DNA from: Gordionus sp. m RMFG-2023
Taxonomy: Eukaryota > Nematomorpha > Gordioida > Chordodea > Parachordodidae
Direction: 5' to 3'
Length of the DNA: 64,000 bases
Assembly (NCBI RefSeq): GCF_954871325.1
Contig: NC_088777.1
Span: forward strand, 50,851,974-50,915,973
The notes beneath the pieces were generated by a model that saw only the letters and a list, made by a program, of their open reading frames with translations, did not search any database and was not told the DNA's origin. The position numbers and the translations under genes are program-made. Below, in pieces: positions 23,901-38,900 of the stretch. Within the stretch, counting starts at the first letter, position 1. Each line of letters begins with the position of its first letter.

Positions 23901-26900
23901 TTAAATATATTTCTAAAAAAAAATCAAAAAAAAATCACTTTTAAATTGCAGATGATAGGAAAGGTCAATAATTTTCCAAATTTTATTTCCATTTTTCGCA
24001 ATTTTATTTTTTTATTACATGTCAAAATAAAATGCAATTATTATGACATAGATCAGTGTAATGACTTCTTTTTCTTATTCTTTCTTTTTCCCCCCTTTAT
24101 TTTTATTTTTATTTATTGTTTTTTATTACCATACATTTTTTTTTATATTACGATTTATCATGATTTTTTTATTTTTATTCTTAAATAAAATTAAACGGAA
24201 TTTAACGGTTGATTTTTTATCGCTAATCGCCATAGGCGGAACCCACCCGCTATTTAGTTTCGAGTTTATCTCTTCAAATCGGTCAGATGCGTGAGTTGTT
24301 TTAGAAACTTTAAGTGTTTCTAGCATGCGCATTCGACCCATTCATTCTAAGAGAAATTTCAATGGTTCGATTTGGATTACATAACGCGAAACCCTTAGTA
24401 AATGATTTTAAGGGATTCCTACATAGAGAAAGAGCGAGAAAATTTAAGCTCTTATATGATAATATTCAGTATAATCCTGACCCCCCAAACCAGTTTTCGC
24501 GAAATAATTGTTAAGTTAAGGCAAGGGGGAGGGGGGTTGATAAATATTTTAACAAATCTAGGCATATTAATACGAAAGTAGGAAGGAAGGGGAGAAGGAA
24601 GCAGAACACAAATGTAGTTTAACGCCATATGATAATTTTTATCATAATAAATAAGCAAATTTGTCTCCAAATTTCGAATGACACTGATTGACTTGTAATA
24701 AGAATACCCCGCTTATCCGACTTCCCCTTCCCCCCAACCCCTTTTTAAAACAAAAATTGATTTTAAAATGTAAATTTCTTTCTCGAATTAAGTAAAAAAA
24801 ATTTAAAAAATGAGAATAATATTGTATTAAACACAAAAATTTACGTTCCAGATGATCGATTATTCCAAATTCTATTGTGATCTCAATCCCTTTGATTCCA
24901 AATCGGATAACCAGGATCTTACAAAGGATACTATTCAACCAGATGTTTGCGAAAATACCAATAACGAAAACCCTTCGATTGCTACTGCCTTTTTAAAGAT
25001 GATCAAAGAGGTTTATTCATTATGTATTTTATTTTCATTTTTTTAAAGAGAAGATAAATTCTTCCTTCCCTATTTTCTTAATAAAATTTCCTGGTACCAT
25101 ACCCCGACAATATTAGACAATATTTTGTCCATGAACTCTTGAACTACCTTTATTTTATTTATTTTTTTTTGTGTCGCCGAAATTGTTTGAAATTCACAGG
25201 ATATAATGTATTCTATACATGCTGGAATATGATTTTCCGAGAAAAATTTGTTTCAACTTCCGGAATTAAAAATATTTAATTATATATATATATAGTATTA
25301 GTGTTGTTAACGGTTATGTCAATATTTTATCCAGAAAAATATTACGTAATCCTGAAGATATTACTCATAGCTTAAACAAATTGGACATCTTTTTATCGAA
25401 ATCTTAAGAATTAGGCAATATACTTCTGGCTAAAATACTGAGTTAGGCCGTTTTTAAAAAGAAAAGAGAAGAGAAGATTAAAAATTTATTAACAAAATAT
25501 TTTAATATTATTTTATAAGAATTTGATTTTTAAAAAATAATTAAACTTTTTTTATCTAAAACACTTGGCATCTAAGAAAAATAGGAATGATAATGGGGAA
25601 ATAATTTTTTCTAAAAGTTGGGGGGAAAATTTCTAAAAATTTGTGGGAAATGCTCAAATCAGCGAATTATTTTTTATAAACTTTACTTGAGTTATGCTGA
25701 ATGTGTATATTAAATATCAAGATGGATGATCATTTAAAAGCCAAACTCGGTCAAATGACTATCGAACATGACATATCATCGGGAGATGCCAACATTCGTG
25801 ATTTAGGTAATTCCAGTTCCTTAGATCCTTTGGTAAAGATCGATGTTCTCAAAGGCCACAATGAGGGCGAGATGAACGATCCCTCTCAAGTAAATTTCGA
25901 CAGGGAGATCTTTTGCTTTGTCACCGAAGGACCCTGTACCCTTAGGCAATGTATTCACCAAGAGTTTGGTAGAATTTTGTTAGCTCGGAACGATTCCAAT
26001 CCTAACCAGAATAGCAAGGAACCGGTAAAAGGAACTGAATCAATCGAAACTACCTTTGATGAGGTTGAGCATAAAGAGCAATTATTATTAACCAGTTTGC
26101 CGCCATATTTTTACCGTTACTTAGACGTGCTAAAGATTGAGAAGACGCGAACGTGGCAAAATTATCCCGAAGAGGAGCGTAGCAATGAGGGAGCTATTAA
26201 TAAAGAGTTGGGTATAGAAAAAAAATACTTGTATTTGACATTGTTGTATTATCTCATTACCTTCGTGAATAATGGCGGTGTAGGGGAAGGAGAATGCCTT
26301 CACAAATCTTAAAAGGGGGAAGTGGTGTGTTTTAAGTGGGGTAATGAGTTAAAAAATTTATGGGAGTAGTGTGTAAGACTAAGGGTGTTGCTTGCCACTA
26401 ATAGTGCGCACAAATTGAGCGTTTCAAACGGCACGTTGCAAGCGCAAATAATGCATTTCAAATTCCCTCGTGTAAATTGGTAAAATTACCGTTTGGGCGT
26501 TAGCAACCATTTAAATAAAAGGAAAACAGGTTTGTTTTTTCAATACTTTTTCATATTCTTCGTTTTGAAAATATTAATATAAAAAATGTAATATAAATAA
26601 CTTACTCGTAATCCTAAAATAATGGAATATTTAGAAAATTAAAGAAATAAGAAGGCAGACGATAATATAATTTTCAAAGACAAATCCTCTATTTTTTAGA
26701 ACTTATTTGAAATTTTGAATCGACGGATATTAATAAAAAAGACAACCTCAATTTAAACAAGGGACGCGTTACGTTTTTTTTATTTAATAATTACGGCAAA
26801 ACGTAAACGCTCAATATGTGCGCACTATAATGCTGTCAGGTATATATGTTAATATCGTTCTGAGAGAGGAAATATTACCCAATAAAGTCATATATATACT

Positions 26901-29900
26901 TTAATGAAAAATATTTTGTAAAAGGAATTTTTAACACATAGAAAAAATTTTCTCATAACAGTTAATTACTAAAACCCCTTTTTTTCCCAGTTTCCTGCTT
27001 TATTATATTAATATATAATTTTTTTAGATTCTTTATTTAAAATTTTATTTATCTTTTTTATAATCAATATATTGTGTACATTCAGATTCCGATGTTGTAA
27101 GTCAACCTATGAAAAGGCTCGTAGGAAAAATAATTTCATTACTGGATAAAGGTAAATAAATGATTTTTTTTTACATAATTTAATTAGTGTTTGTTAAACG
27201 GCTTTTAAAAATTTTGAGCCGAATTTTAGAAAACGGCAAACTCAATCGGAAAACAATTACGCAAACCTTAAGAATTCTCTCATATGTGAAATGAAGGTTT
27301 GGTCGAGGGCTAGATAATATTTTTCTGGCTAAAATATTGAGTTAGCCGTTTTTAAGCCGTTCAATTTAAGAAAAACTGTAAAAAGGATAAAAGAACTTAC
27401 TAGTGTTGTTAAATCGTCGTTTTGAGCCGGGGATAATTCAATATTTCATCCAGGAAAATATTACGCAACCCTGAAGATTTTGCTCATAGAGTAGAACAAA
27501 GGTTAAGACATATTATTATCAAAATCTAGGGGGCTTTAGCGTTAATTTTTCTGGCTAAAATAATTAAAGTTGGCAGGCTACAACTTACACTTAACTTAAC
27601 ACAACTACCAAGCTTTCTCCTCAAAATTTTATTTTGATTTTATAAAATCAAAGAAGAGAAGAAAAAAATTGCTCAAAATTTTAATTCAATCAAAGCTATA
27701 AATTCTAATAAAATCGCTTCTGCCCTCTTCTATTTCTCTTCTATATCTTCCTTAATTTTTTTTTTCTAACACTTATATAAATAATCATTTTTTATACAAA
27801 AAAATATAATAATATGGTAGTAGTGTTGTTAAACGGCTCGTTTTGAGTGGATTTCTAAAAACGGCTAACTCAATATTTAAGCCAGAAAAATATAGCCTAA
27901 AACCTTGAGATTTCGATAATATATGTATGGACCGTTCCTTCTACAAGCAAAATCTTGAGGTTTGCGTTATATTTTTCTAGGTGAAGTATCAAGTTAGCCG
28001 AGTTAAACGGCTCGATTCGAGCCTATTTTTATAGAACGGCTAACTCTAAAATTTGAGCCAGAAAAATATTGCCTAAAACCTAGATATTTCGCGAAAAGAT
28101 GACGAAATCTTTATGATATCTATAATCAAACATCTTCAGGCTTGCGAAATATTATTTTTGAATAGCCACTGAACAACACTAGATATGATTAATTTTTTTT
28201 ATCTATATTTCTATAACCCATAATTTTTTTAAGCTTTAGTTTGTCACAAAAAAAAATAGAAAAATTACAACTTATTTATATTTTTTTTTTTGAAAAAGGT
28301 TACAATTTCGATAATCCGGAAGTGATCAGCGCTTTCTACGAACCGGGACTGAGGTTAGCAATCATCTTTTTCTATTTAACAAAATAAATTTCCCCCGAAA
28401 TATTTGAAATTTTGTTATATATAGATTTATACCCCCCCCCCCCCCCAAAAAAAAATGTCTGTTTTTCTAGTGTTGTTAAAAGTAGACTAACAGTGGTTGA
28501 CCGACCAGATAATGTAATTTATTTGAAAATAATATTAATTAACCTTGCTAAAAAAAAAAAATTGCTTAAAAAAATAAATATTTATTTATATAATTTTCTT
28601 TATCAAATATTCGAATTAAAATATATGGAAATGTTTAGAATACTGAAGTTGAGTTAAAAATTCATGGTATAGTTTATAATATGAATAAAGAAAATACGGT
28701 TCCCGTTTCTGCTAAAACTAAAATCGCTAAATAGTGTGAATCTCGCTTATATTTCCTAGAAAATTTTTTTTAAAGTAAATTTGAAAATTAATATTAATTA
28801 GATGCTAGGGGAGTAAACACTCGTGTATTTAAGTTGACAATTTTATTAAAAAAAAGTCGTTAAAAATGGAGAAAATATCATCCCATATTCAAGACTTGAT
28901 TCCCAAATATTGGTAAATCAAATTGGGAACAATATTTCCACTTATTTTTTAGTAATTTTATCTGATAACTCGACTTAAGTGTGTTCATACACTTTCAGCA
29001 TCTAATAATATTAATTTCAAATTTACTTTAAAAAAAATTTTTGGGGAAAAGATATAAGAGAAATTTCCAATTTTTAAGCGGTTTCTGTTTTACCGAATCA
29101 TGAACCTATCCCGAAAATACTTATAATAAGTTATTTTTTGAAATTTTAAAAACTAGTAAAACTGTATCTGGTTCCATATTTTCTTCTTTTTTTTTGTGGA
29201 ATGAATCGACAACAAATAAAATCACTTTTCAAGTTATTTTTTTTTTACTTTAAATAATATTTATATAATATAAAAAAAATGTAAATATCTTTTATTTATA
29301 TTTAAAAATAAAATAAAATAAATTAAGTAAACAATTTTAAAAGAGAAAAAAAAAATAACATATGAGAGGGGGTGGGGCGGAGGGAGCAAAAACATTGAGA
29401 TCCGAAGATAGTTGCTACGGAACACGGCGATTTGAGTTGATGGTAACATTGATCACCATTAATTTGAGAATTATTTTTCAGTCTAAAATTTTTAAAATAG
29501 TCTAAAAGGATCCAATTGGTAGAAACAACTATTGAGGTTAAAATGAAAATTAGAAAAGTCGTATTACTTTCGTTCATTATCTTTATACGATTATGTATCC
29601 AAAAAATTACTGTATTTAAGTATAATGACTCACTAACAACGAACAACTCCTGTTAGTATACGTTTGTTTAGTCTTAGAGAAGCTTAATTTTGTTTGCTGG
29701 AGATAAGTTTAGGTACGGCCTTTTAAGACACCGATTTGAAAATAGTATATTGTGTTCCAAGATCACGTAAAAATTTTATTGAGCAAAAATTTTGTAGGAG
29801 GAAAAATAGATATTTTATTGTATCATTAATTCTTTTCAGTGCAAATAAATGATACATTTATTTGAGAAATTGTTTATTAAAAATTAATTTGATTTAAAAA

Positions 29901-32900
29901 AAATTAACGATCTCGAAAATTATCTTGTATAATGATAAAAATAATGATGATGAGTTTTATTAGATAAATAATTTATAAAGTATATAACTTGCAATGTAAC
30001 TTATTAAATACTAAACTAGCATCGCAAAAGATACTTTTAATAACCACTAGTTGTTTTCCTCAATTAGTAAGGATTGAGAATTTTTAATATACTTTGGATT
30101 TTGTTGAATAATCTATCTATATAATGTTAATAATCTTTCGAATTTAACTTCGAAAATAAATTTAAGCAACCTCCCCCCCCCCTAGTATCTTCTTCCCTAT
30201 AATTTAGTATTTTTTTTTTAGAATTTATCTCTCCTTCCATTTTGTTAAATAATCTGGCATATGTTTATAGCTTAATCGAAGATATTTACCTTTCGAGAGA
30301 TACCGTTATCAGAGCCAGGGGCCTGCCCTGGCATTCGATGGATCAAGATATAGCGAATTTTTTCAAGGGACTCAACATTTCAAAGTATGCAATACCTATT
30401 TATTTTCTATTGATATTAACTTAGAAATAATCAGTTACATGTATAAAGGAAATATATATAAAAAAAATTTTGAAAATTTGAAAAAGGGCTGGTATAGCGT
30501 TGTGTCTGAGTCCCATGGGCAGGAGAAATGGGGAAGCATTTATAAAGTTCCAGGATCCAGAAAATCGGGATCTAGCTCTGAAGAGGCACAAGCATCACAT
30601 GGGCTCCAGATATATTGAAGTTTACAAGGCCAACATAGACGACTTTCTCAGAGTTTCGGCGGGTAAAATATTTTACGTGATATATATATATATGATTTAC
30701 ACAATGTTTTTACTTCTAAACCTATAATCTTAGGTGCAAATAAACACCGTAATTTAATTTATAAAATGTATCATTTGTAAATGGAATTAAACGACCAAAT
30801 AGAAATACCCATATTTCTACAAATAAAAATGGTTCTATTTTGCGCGTGGAACCTTTCTTGCTCCAGCTTCAAGCTTAGTTAAGGCTAAATAATATCAATA
30901 ACAAATGGGTTTATCAGTAAACTAATGGAAGACTCTTTTAGGATATGGAACCAAAGAGAAACTTATTACTTTAAACCAACATTCACCAATTTTTGCTCAG
31001 AAATCTGTCGATTGAACTCCCTCTAAGCATTTACTCCTCCCTTGAATGACCCCGAACCTTTTTTTAAATAGTTTTGGTAAATTTTTTTAGAAATTTATTT
31101 TTTTAATATATAATTGTTTCTTAAATATTTTCATCCGACATGTGAATATTTGTATTGCGATATATTTTTTTTTTAAATCTAAATCCGTTTTATATGAATG
31201 AAGAATTTTAAAATCCATAATTAGAGCTTCGCAATTTCTTGCTTGATATGCTGAATAATAAAGAAGATTGATAAGCATGCTAAACCCTTTCTAAATAATA
31301 TCATATTAATATATTTATTAGAAAGTCCAGTATATTTTGATATAGATATAACAATATGCGATAGCAAGGCGATACTTAACGTATAATCGCCTTTATAAAT
31401 TATCTCAAATTGATAGGATAGGTATTCTATACATACTTGGATGGAATGTACAATTGGTCCAAAATAAGAATTTAAAAAAAAATATATATATATTAAAAAA
31501 ATCTGTCCAGTTTTTCTAAAGTCTAATAAAAATCATTAAATACGATTTTGATTTAATAAAGCAATTCCAGTTTATGCTAAGAATATACCTTATCCCTTCC
31601 CTTATATAATCTTACTATTAACTCTCCTTTTTGATTCGCAGTTACCTTAGACATCTAAGAAACAAGTCTGTACACAACTTTTACAAACTTTGTATATTAT
31701 TTATCTATTAAAAAATAGTATACTATTTTTTTTTCTTCTTCTTGTGGTATAATTAGGTGCGAACAACGAAGTGAAAACCTTTTTGTCTACTGGAGCTGAA
31801 ATTATCATCAGGATGAGAGGATTACCCTATGATGCTAATAATCAAACTATAGTAAACGATAAAATACATAACATATACATATAATAAATATTATAAATAA
31901 TAAAAATATAATTTTTGAATTTTAAATAATAACACTATATAAAAACGAACAAAGAAAAAAAAAATTTTTTTTGTTTTTTTTCAAAGGAAAATTAATTGTC
32001 TAAAAGTCCTAAACTGAAACTTTAAAAATAAGTAGATTTTAATTTATAATTTTTTGTTTCGTTTTGAAATATTCTTTTAAATTTTGAGATGATTTATAAT
32101 AATATTCAAGATATATATTAAATTATTTTTAAAATATTTTCAACATGCGTACCCGTTTCCCAATCGGAGTTTGGTAAAATTAATTGTTTTTTTATGTTTT
32201 TTATGTTTTCTATTTTTTTAAAAAATTTAATATTTATCAATTCTTTACATTTCATATTTTTAAAGGTTGTTAAGTTTAGAGTTAAGAATAAAGTTTGAAT
32301 CCTCATTTAAAAATAGGGTGTTTACAGATTAATCGCAATCAGTCCCTTATACTCCCATAATACACTCCTTTTTTTTAAAATCTATTGGCCTTTTGTATTA
32401 AAATTTAAATCTTATCCAGATTCTAGATTATTATATTTACCTAAATTGCTTTATTCTCTTCAATTAAAAACAGTACTTTTTTATGATATTTCCGTTTCCG
32501 TTAATATACCTTATCCCAATAGAATTTTTTAACAGTTTCTTTCCCATCATATCTGACGTTGATCTTTAGGGATGAAAAATATCAAAAAAATTCAGATCTT
32601 GATTATATTAAGATAATTTTAAAAATAATAATCGGTTTTTAAGTAACATAAAATTTTGTGCGATTTTTTCTCTGATCTGGATTTACCATTTAAAAAAAAA
32701 AATAGGTAAGATGCAGGGCTCAAAGTTAATCGTATTTCTATTATTATTTCTTTAGATAAATTTCTTCGAAGACGAATCGACTATTCCGCCAAATGATGCT
32801 ATCATTAACGAGGGAGCCGATGAACACCCAAAAAATGACCACGATTCGAGAGATATTGTTATAAACGAGCCAATATCGATGCATACCAGCAGCGAGGAAG

Positions 32901-35900
32901 AGAAATCGTTAGTACCTTCGGGTATTTATTTCGTTAAAAAGTTTGACGGAAGAGCCACGGGAGACGCCTTCGTGTTGTTCAACACGGAGATACAGGGAAA
33001 ATTGGCCATGAATAAGCATAGAAAATGTATCGGTAATCGTTACATAGAGTTGTTTCGTAGCACCGTCTCCGAAGTTCAACAAGTTAATATATAATAAATA
33101 TTTTTTGAATACATATTGAAGGGTGAGTTGAGTGTTTCGGGACACCCATGTCAAAAAAATATCTTAGCCTGAAAAAATAGTTTTAACTTGGCTAAAAAAC
33201 TGAAATTTACTAATCAAGACGGCCGATTTAATCATTAAAATGTATTGAAAAGTGCAATACTGAATTCCATCACTGAAGAACATTTAGGAGAAAGGCATTT
33301 AGGCAAAATGCCTCTTAATGGCCTCCACTCCATCTAAAGATAAACCCTGACTTCAATGAGGCTAGTATTAATTAATGTCATTTAGCTACTAACCCTAGTT
33401 TATATCAGTGTTTTACGTAAAATTAAGCAGGATGGCTAGAAATACTAGCCCATATTGATATTGAAATAATATTAAGAATTTTAAAAAAAAACATTATTTT
33501 AAAAGACGTGAAGAAAAAGATTTGAAAGGAAAAGTTTAAAAAAATAGATAAACTTGTTACTTTCAATGACATATAATAGTACCCAAGCTGAGGATGCATT
33601 CATTAAAAGTGTACAGTAATAAAAACAGCTGGGGAAGCCATTTTAAATCTTAAAAGGGAAGTCAATTTATTCCTAAGTCCCGAAGCAAACTTTATTAAAG
33701 AATTCCCTGATCATCGAGATAATAAGGAAGCAAGATATCAATTTAAATTAGTATATGAGTTACCAAAATGGTGGAACCAGCTGATTTGCATTACCCTTTC
33801 AAATGCATTATTATTAACGCATCTTGAGTCTTGGTATTATTATATGTCATTGGATATTTTGAGTCAAAAATAAAATAAAACCGAACAACTAAAAGGAAAT
33901 GAGCTAATTAGGATATGGAGATTAAAAATGAGAACAACTATGAATTGAATTGATACTATAAGACATGAGATGCAGATAGCATTTTTGTACAAAGCCTTAA
34001 TGGATAAGCAGTAGATCTTAAGAGTTTTTTCTATCAAAAATAATGAAATGTAGGATCACACGTTTCAGGCAAAACTCTGGTGGGAAACACCATACTATCC
34101 TCGATTAATATATATATATGTTAGCGTTAATGCGTTTTTTTCAGCAATGTGTTATTATTTTTTTTAAATTTAAAATAAAAACAACTAATTTTACTGGAAA
34201 TGTACGCCGTCATTGCTTGGAATAACTAACACCTATGAATTTTCAGACATATTTTTTACAGGAACTTTTTTAAACTTAATATAAATTTGTATTCAATATA
34301 TTTCATACATTTTTTATATATAAATTATGAGTGACTCAAAGGCTAACAGCAAAATTGTCTACGATTCATAAGATAGGTTTACTCTAAACATGATAGAATC
34401 TGTTTCCGGTAAAAATCAGATTTTTAAAATTTAATAAAACGCGCTCAAAAAAAATGATTTAAAAATTTTAAAAATGTGTCTGCAACATAACATATATCAC
34501 ATTCAAACTTTGTTTCAAATTTATTATATGCATTTTATTACTCCTACCTACCTTTTTTTTTATCGTATGAATCTTTTATTTTCGGACACTTTATAACTTT
34601 ATTAGGTAAATTTAATGTTCACTTCGTTTAGTTATTTCGTCATTTATTCGGTTTAATTACAATACTTATATATAGTGTTGTTAAACCGCTCGTTTTGAGC
34701 CGATTTTTAAATACGGCTAGCTCAATATTTTAGCCAGATGCCTAAGCTTCAAGATTTTGGTTGTAGAAGGAACAAAAGGTTTGGACATCTATTAGCGAAA
34801 TTTTGTAGCTTGGGCAATATTTTTCTGGCTAAAATGTCGAGTTAGCCATTTTTAAAAATCGGCTCAAAACGAGGTTTAACAACACTACTTATATGTATAT
34901 AGAAAAAAATAATACTATATTCTTAATTCTTTGTATTAATTAAGGATCATTAAAATAAAAAATTATCATATTAAAGTTTGCGCTTTCCACGAAAAATAAA
35001 TTTATCCAGGGTTCAAATCTCTAAAGAACTCTATAATTATATATCTCGTGGTGGGATGTTTGTAGTGTTGTTAAACGCTTCCATTTCGTCAAATTTTTAA
35101 AAAACAACTAATTCAATAATTAGCCAGAAAGATGTTGCCTAAGCTTCGGTCGCTAATAGATGTCCATGCCAAAATCTTCAGGATTGCGTAGTGATAATCT
35201 GCATAATATTCAAGTAGCCGTTTTTAAATAAATCGGTTTATTTCGAGCCTTTACTAACACTAATTGGGTGTTTTACAAAAGAGTTCTGGCCAATTCACTC
35301 CAATCATCTTTTGTATTGTTATTTTTGACATCGAGAGGTACCTTGTAAGTTTTATTATAATTCCTGTTTACATTACGATAGATTTTCTGTCTTATAATAT
35401 TTTTCTCAAATTGCCTTGGCCAAGTACGAAGGTTTTATTAGACCTCCTATATTATTTTCTTTATTCAACTTCAAATTCTCGCCCGATTGTTGGATGCAAG
35501 CTGGTTTCTCAAGCAAATAAAGAGACACTAACTATTTTAGCTTTTCACTCATCATGCACCGAAATTCAAACAATTATCACTCCTTTTACCAGCCCTAAAG
35601 ATTCCCATTTGGGTTTGACTCTAGATTTAAGGAGGTCAAACGCCATTAAATGCTCTTAGACCACAAAACTGAGACGTACCCTAAATCCTGAATTTCTTAA
35701 CTCGAACTGTTTTGAGGTTTCCACGATGTTTAACCCAAATATCGCTTCCTCAATAAATAAAAAATAGTGATTCTTCATCATCAATCTAACATTTCAACTC
35801 AGGTTATGAATGGCTCAAGGCTATCCATAGTTTCAACATTAGTTTGCTTCTTTCTAACCAAGAACTTAAGGTATGAATAAGCCCTCGTTTAGGCTGCAAT

Positions 35901-38900
35901 ATTATCACAACTTTATTTTGCAAATGTCAGCTCCCTGTCGACAGCCTAGACTATCACCATTTCTTTGCCGGCTTTCAAAATGCTGCTATCCACACCACCA
36001 TCAAGTAAATTTGAGTGTTAGAGATCTCTGCTTAGCCAAAATCTCATCAACGTTGGAGCGTAGAGGACTTGACCTGATAGAATGACACTCATTCCATCAA
36101 GCAAAGAATTCTCCTTAGCTGGGATTACAGATGCCTTGATTGTTTTTTATCATAATTAGTCTCCAATTTTTTTTAGTTAAAGGGAAAATTAGGAAAATTA
36201 AGAAATATAGTAACATCATACCTAATATCATTATAATCCCCATTGTTTTGAGACACAATCGATGTTTTAGAATCCAAAGCCGGGATTTCTTCAAAGCACT
36301 AGGCCAAAAAATGTGCTTTTTGTGGGATACTCATGAAAGTTTTTACCTATAGCAATGGAATTCAATTAAAATATGCAGGTCGCACTGTATATCAATCCAC
36401 GGTGCCATTACCTAGAAGCATCTTCTCATGTTTTTATAAAACATTTTTTATTATAAATATTTTTTTCTCAAATATTCTTGCTCTTTTTAAAAAATATATT
36501 TTATTTTGATTTAAGTTTAAATTGTTTCCTTATTTATTAAATTGAAATAAATCGTTTTTAAGTAAAAAAAATAAATATATATTTTTTCAACATATTATTT
36601 ACAAACATATTAAACACAAAGGTTTCCAGCAGACAATTTGAACAACGGCTCAGCCAACAAATACAATCCCCTCGCAATGTTAACAGCGGACCCGTCACAA
36701 TCAACAATTACCAGAATAATAGTAAGAATATTGCTTATCCGCATATGATTCACGCCGCAAATAACTCGCTCAAGCATTATGCAATAAACGGATATAACAC
36801 TGGTCCAAACCCGATAAACCTCAACGAAGGCCGTCAACTCAGTGGATTAGTGTTTCACAATCCTCCACCCCACCTAATGCGGCAGGTAAACCCTTACCCT
36901 CTTCCCCTACTCCCAAATATTCATAATATTCCTAACCAGCACCTCATCCATAAGTACAACTTAGATATGATGCCTAACAAAATGATTCCCACGATGGTTG
37001 TCCCGGTAATAGCTAACGGTTCAGCTATTCCTAACCGAGTTATGGAAACTGTGGGATCAAATACTACGTTCCCTTTAACTTGCATTAATTCGCCCACTTT
37101 GCCATCATTGGGAACCGACTCTAGAGCACAGCGGCAGTACATAGGCTTTGGTGATGGTAGTGAAATGAATAAGGATACTACTCAATCGATGAGTATATTT
37201 ATAGAAAAAAATATTTCTATTTTGAATCAGATAGATTATATGGCTCAAATATTTTAAAAACCAAATTTATAAATTAATATGTAAGAAAGATTAAAATAAA
37301 ATTTAAAAAAGGGAGTTTATTTTAATTCTTATTTTAATATAAATATACAGATATTTTACCTGATCTCGCAAATAATTCAAATTTGATCCCTAACCATGCT
37401 AATATCCAGCAGCCATTTCTCTTGCAGGGACTTAGCAATTTTGGCAATATTCCTTTTGGCTATAATAATGGCGATCCTAATATATCAAGGCGCCAGGATA
37501 ATGCACGTCCTTCGAATTTACAGCTGATGTCCCCAATGTTCATACCCGTCGGTTCCTCCGATAACTTACACATCCATCATCCAGCCGGACTCAACCCCGG
37601 AACACCGCTTGCGAACAGTTTAAATAAATTATTTTATGATTACAATAAAAATATATTTTATAATTAAGATAAATACACGACGTGCACAACACACTGTGAC
37701 GATTCTATTTAATAATTTTAGTTTAAAAAATATTTAATAAAGATTGTTTATATTTCTTTAAAATTATATTGCGACACAGACACTTTGTTCAGAAAAGGTT
37801 GCCATCAAAAGTGTGTTTATTATATTATTTATTTTTTTACATTTAAAAAAAAAAAAATGCTGTCATAACAGGTATGAGCCCGTTGACGCCTATAGCAACT
37901 AGTATAACACCGCATCATGTATCTCCTATATACCATCTCCCTCTTCTAACTCCTCCTTCTCCTATGACTTTTCCCAGCTTTAAATACCCATCTTCACCTA
38001 TCGTTTCAATACCACTCTCGTCTCCCATTACTAGGGGAAGCAAAAAGGATTGCATTAGGTTGAGGGGGTTGCCTTTCGAGGCTAAGGTCGAACAAATACT
38101 GGAGTTTCTAGGAGATTTTGCTAAATTCATTGTATTCCAAGGAGTACATATGATATTCAACCTTCAGGTATATAATTTAATATATTGACACTTTCATATT
38201 AGTGTTTGGAAACAGCGTCTACATGACAGGGTATATATTGGATCCATTTAAAAAGTACCAACTATCAAAATATTGTGAATGTAAAAGAATTATTTTTTAG
38301 AACATAATTCAATTAAAAACCCCCTAATTTACAATGAATTAGTATATTTGGCATGAATATGAGTTTGACTGATAGAATGTCTAACCCTTCTAAATAAATA
38401 TTTTATTTGGAAAATAATGTCTGTGATTGTTATGCAATATAATGATTTGGTCGATGTTTAGCAATATCATTGTATTATAAATAGGACTATAATAAAAGTA
38501 TTAATTTTTACAGCAATGCATTTTCCCCTTTTCATTCTAACCGCCCAATAAATATCCCACCCCTAGCTAACCCCCCACCCACCTTAAAAAATTGGAAGTA
38601 AACTGTTCCGACCTCCCCCCCCCGCTCATGTATACGCTGTCTGGAAACATAGAATTATTTTGGTCATATTTTTCTCTGACTTGGAATGATTACTACTTAT
38701 GTAGACCTGTGCGCCAACAAAATTATCGGCGGCCGGTATCATATTATTTAAATCTGGCGGACATAAGGATGACCACCAACGTCAACCCAGCTGGAAAAAA
38801 CCCGTCCACTAGGTTTGCCAGTTTCCCGGAATACAAAGAATTTTTTTTGACTAGCGTAGAAAGATTCGGAAGTTGATCCTCTTTTCTCTCCAAATATTTG

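Noticed and set aside
24314-24514. 66-codon plus-strand frame ([20 protein letters not shown])
   Set aside because: Looks somewhat protein-like but has no homologue I recognise and its phase was not needed to join ESRP exons 1 and 2.
29323-29646. 107-codon minus-strand frame in ESRP intron 5
   Set aside because: Hydrophobic and AT-rich, no motif, no splice or promoter support.
35264-35659. 131-codon plus-strand frame
   Set aside because: Its second half lies opposite the probable copia-like fossil and its first half is low-complexity; treated as a shadow.
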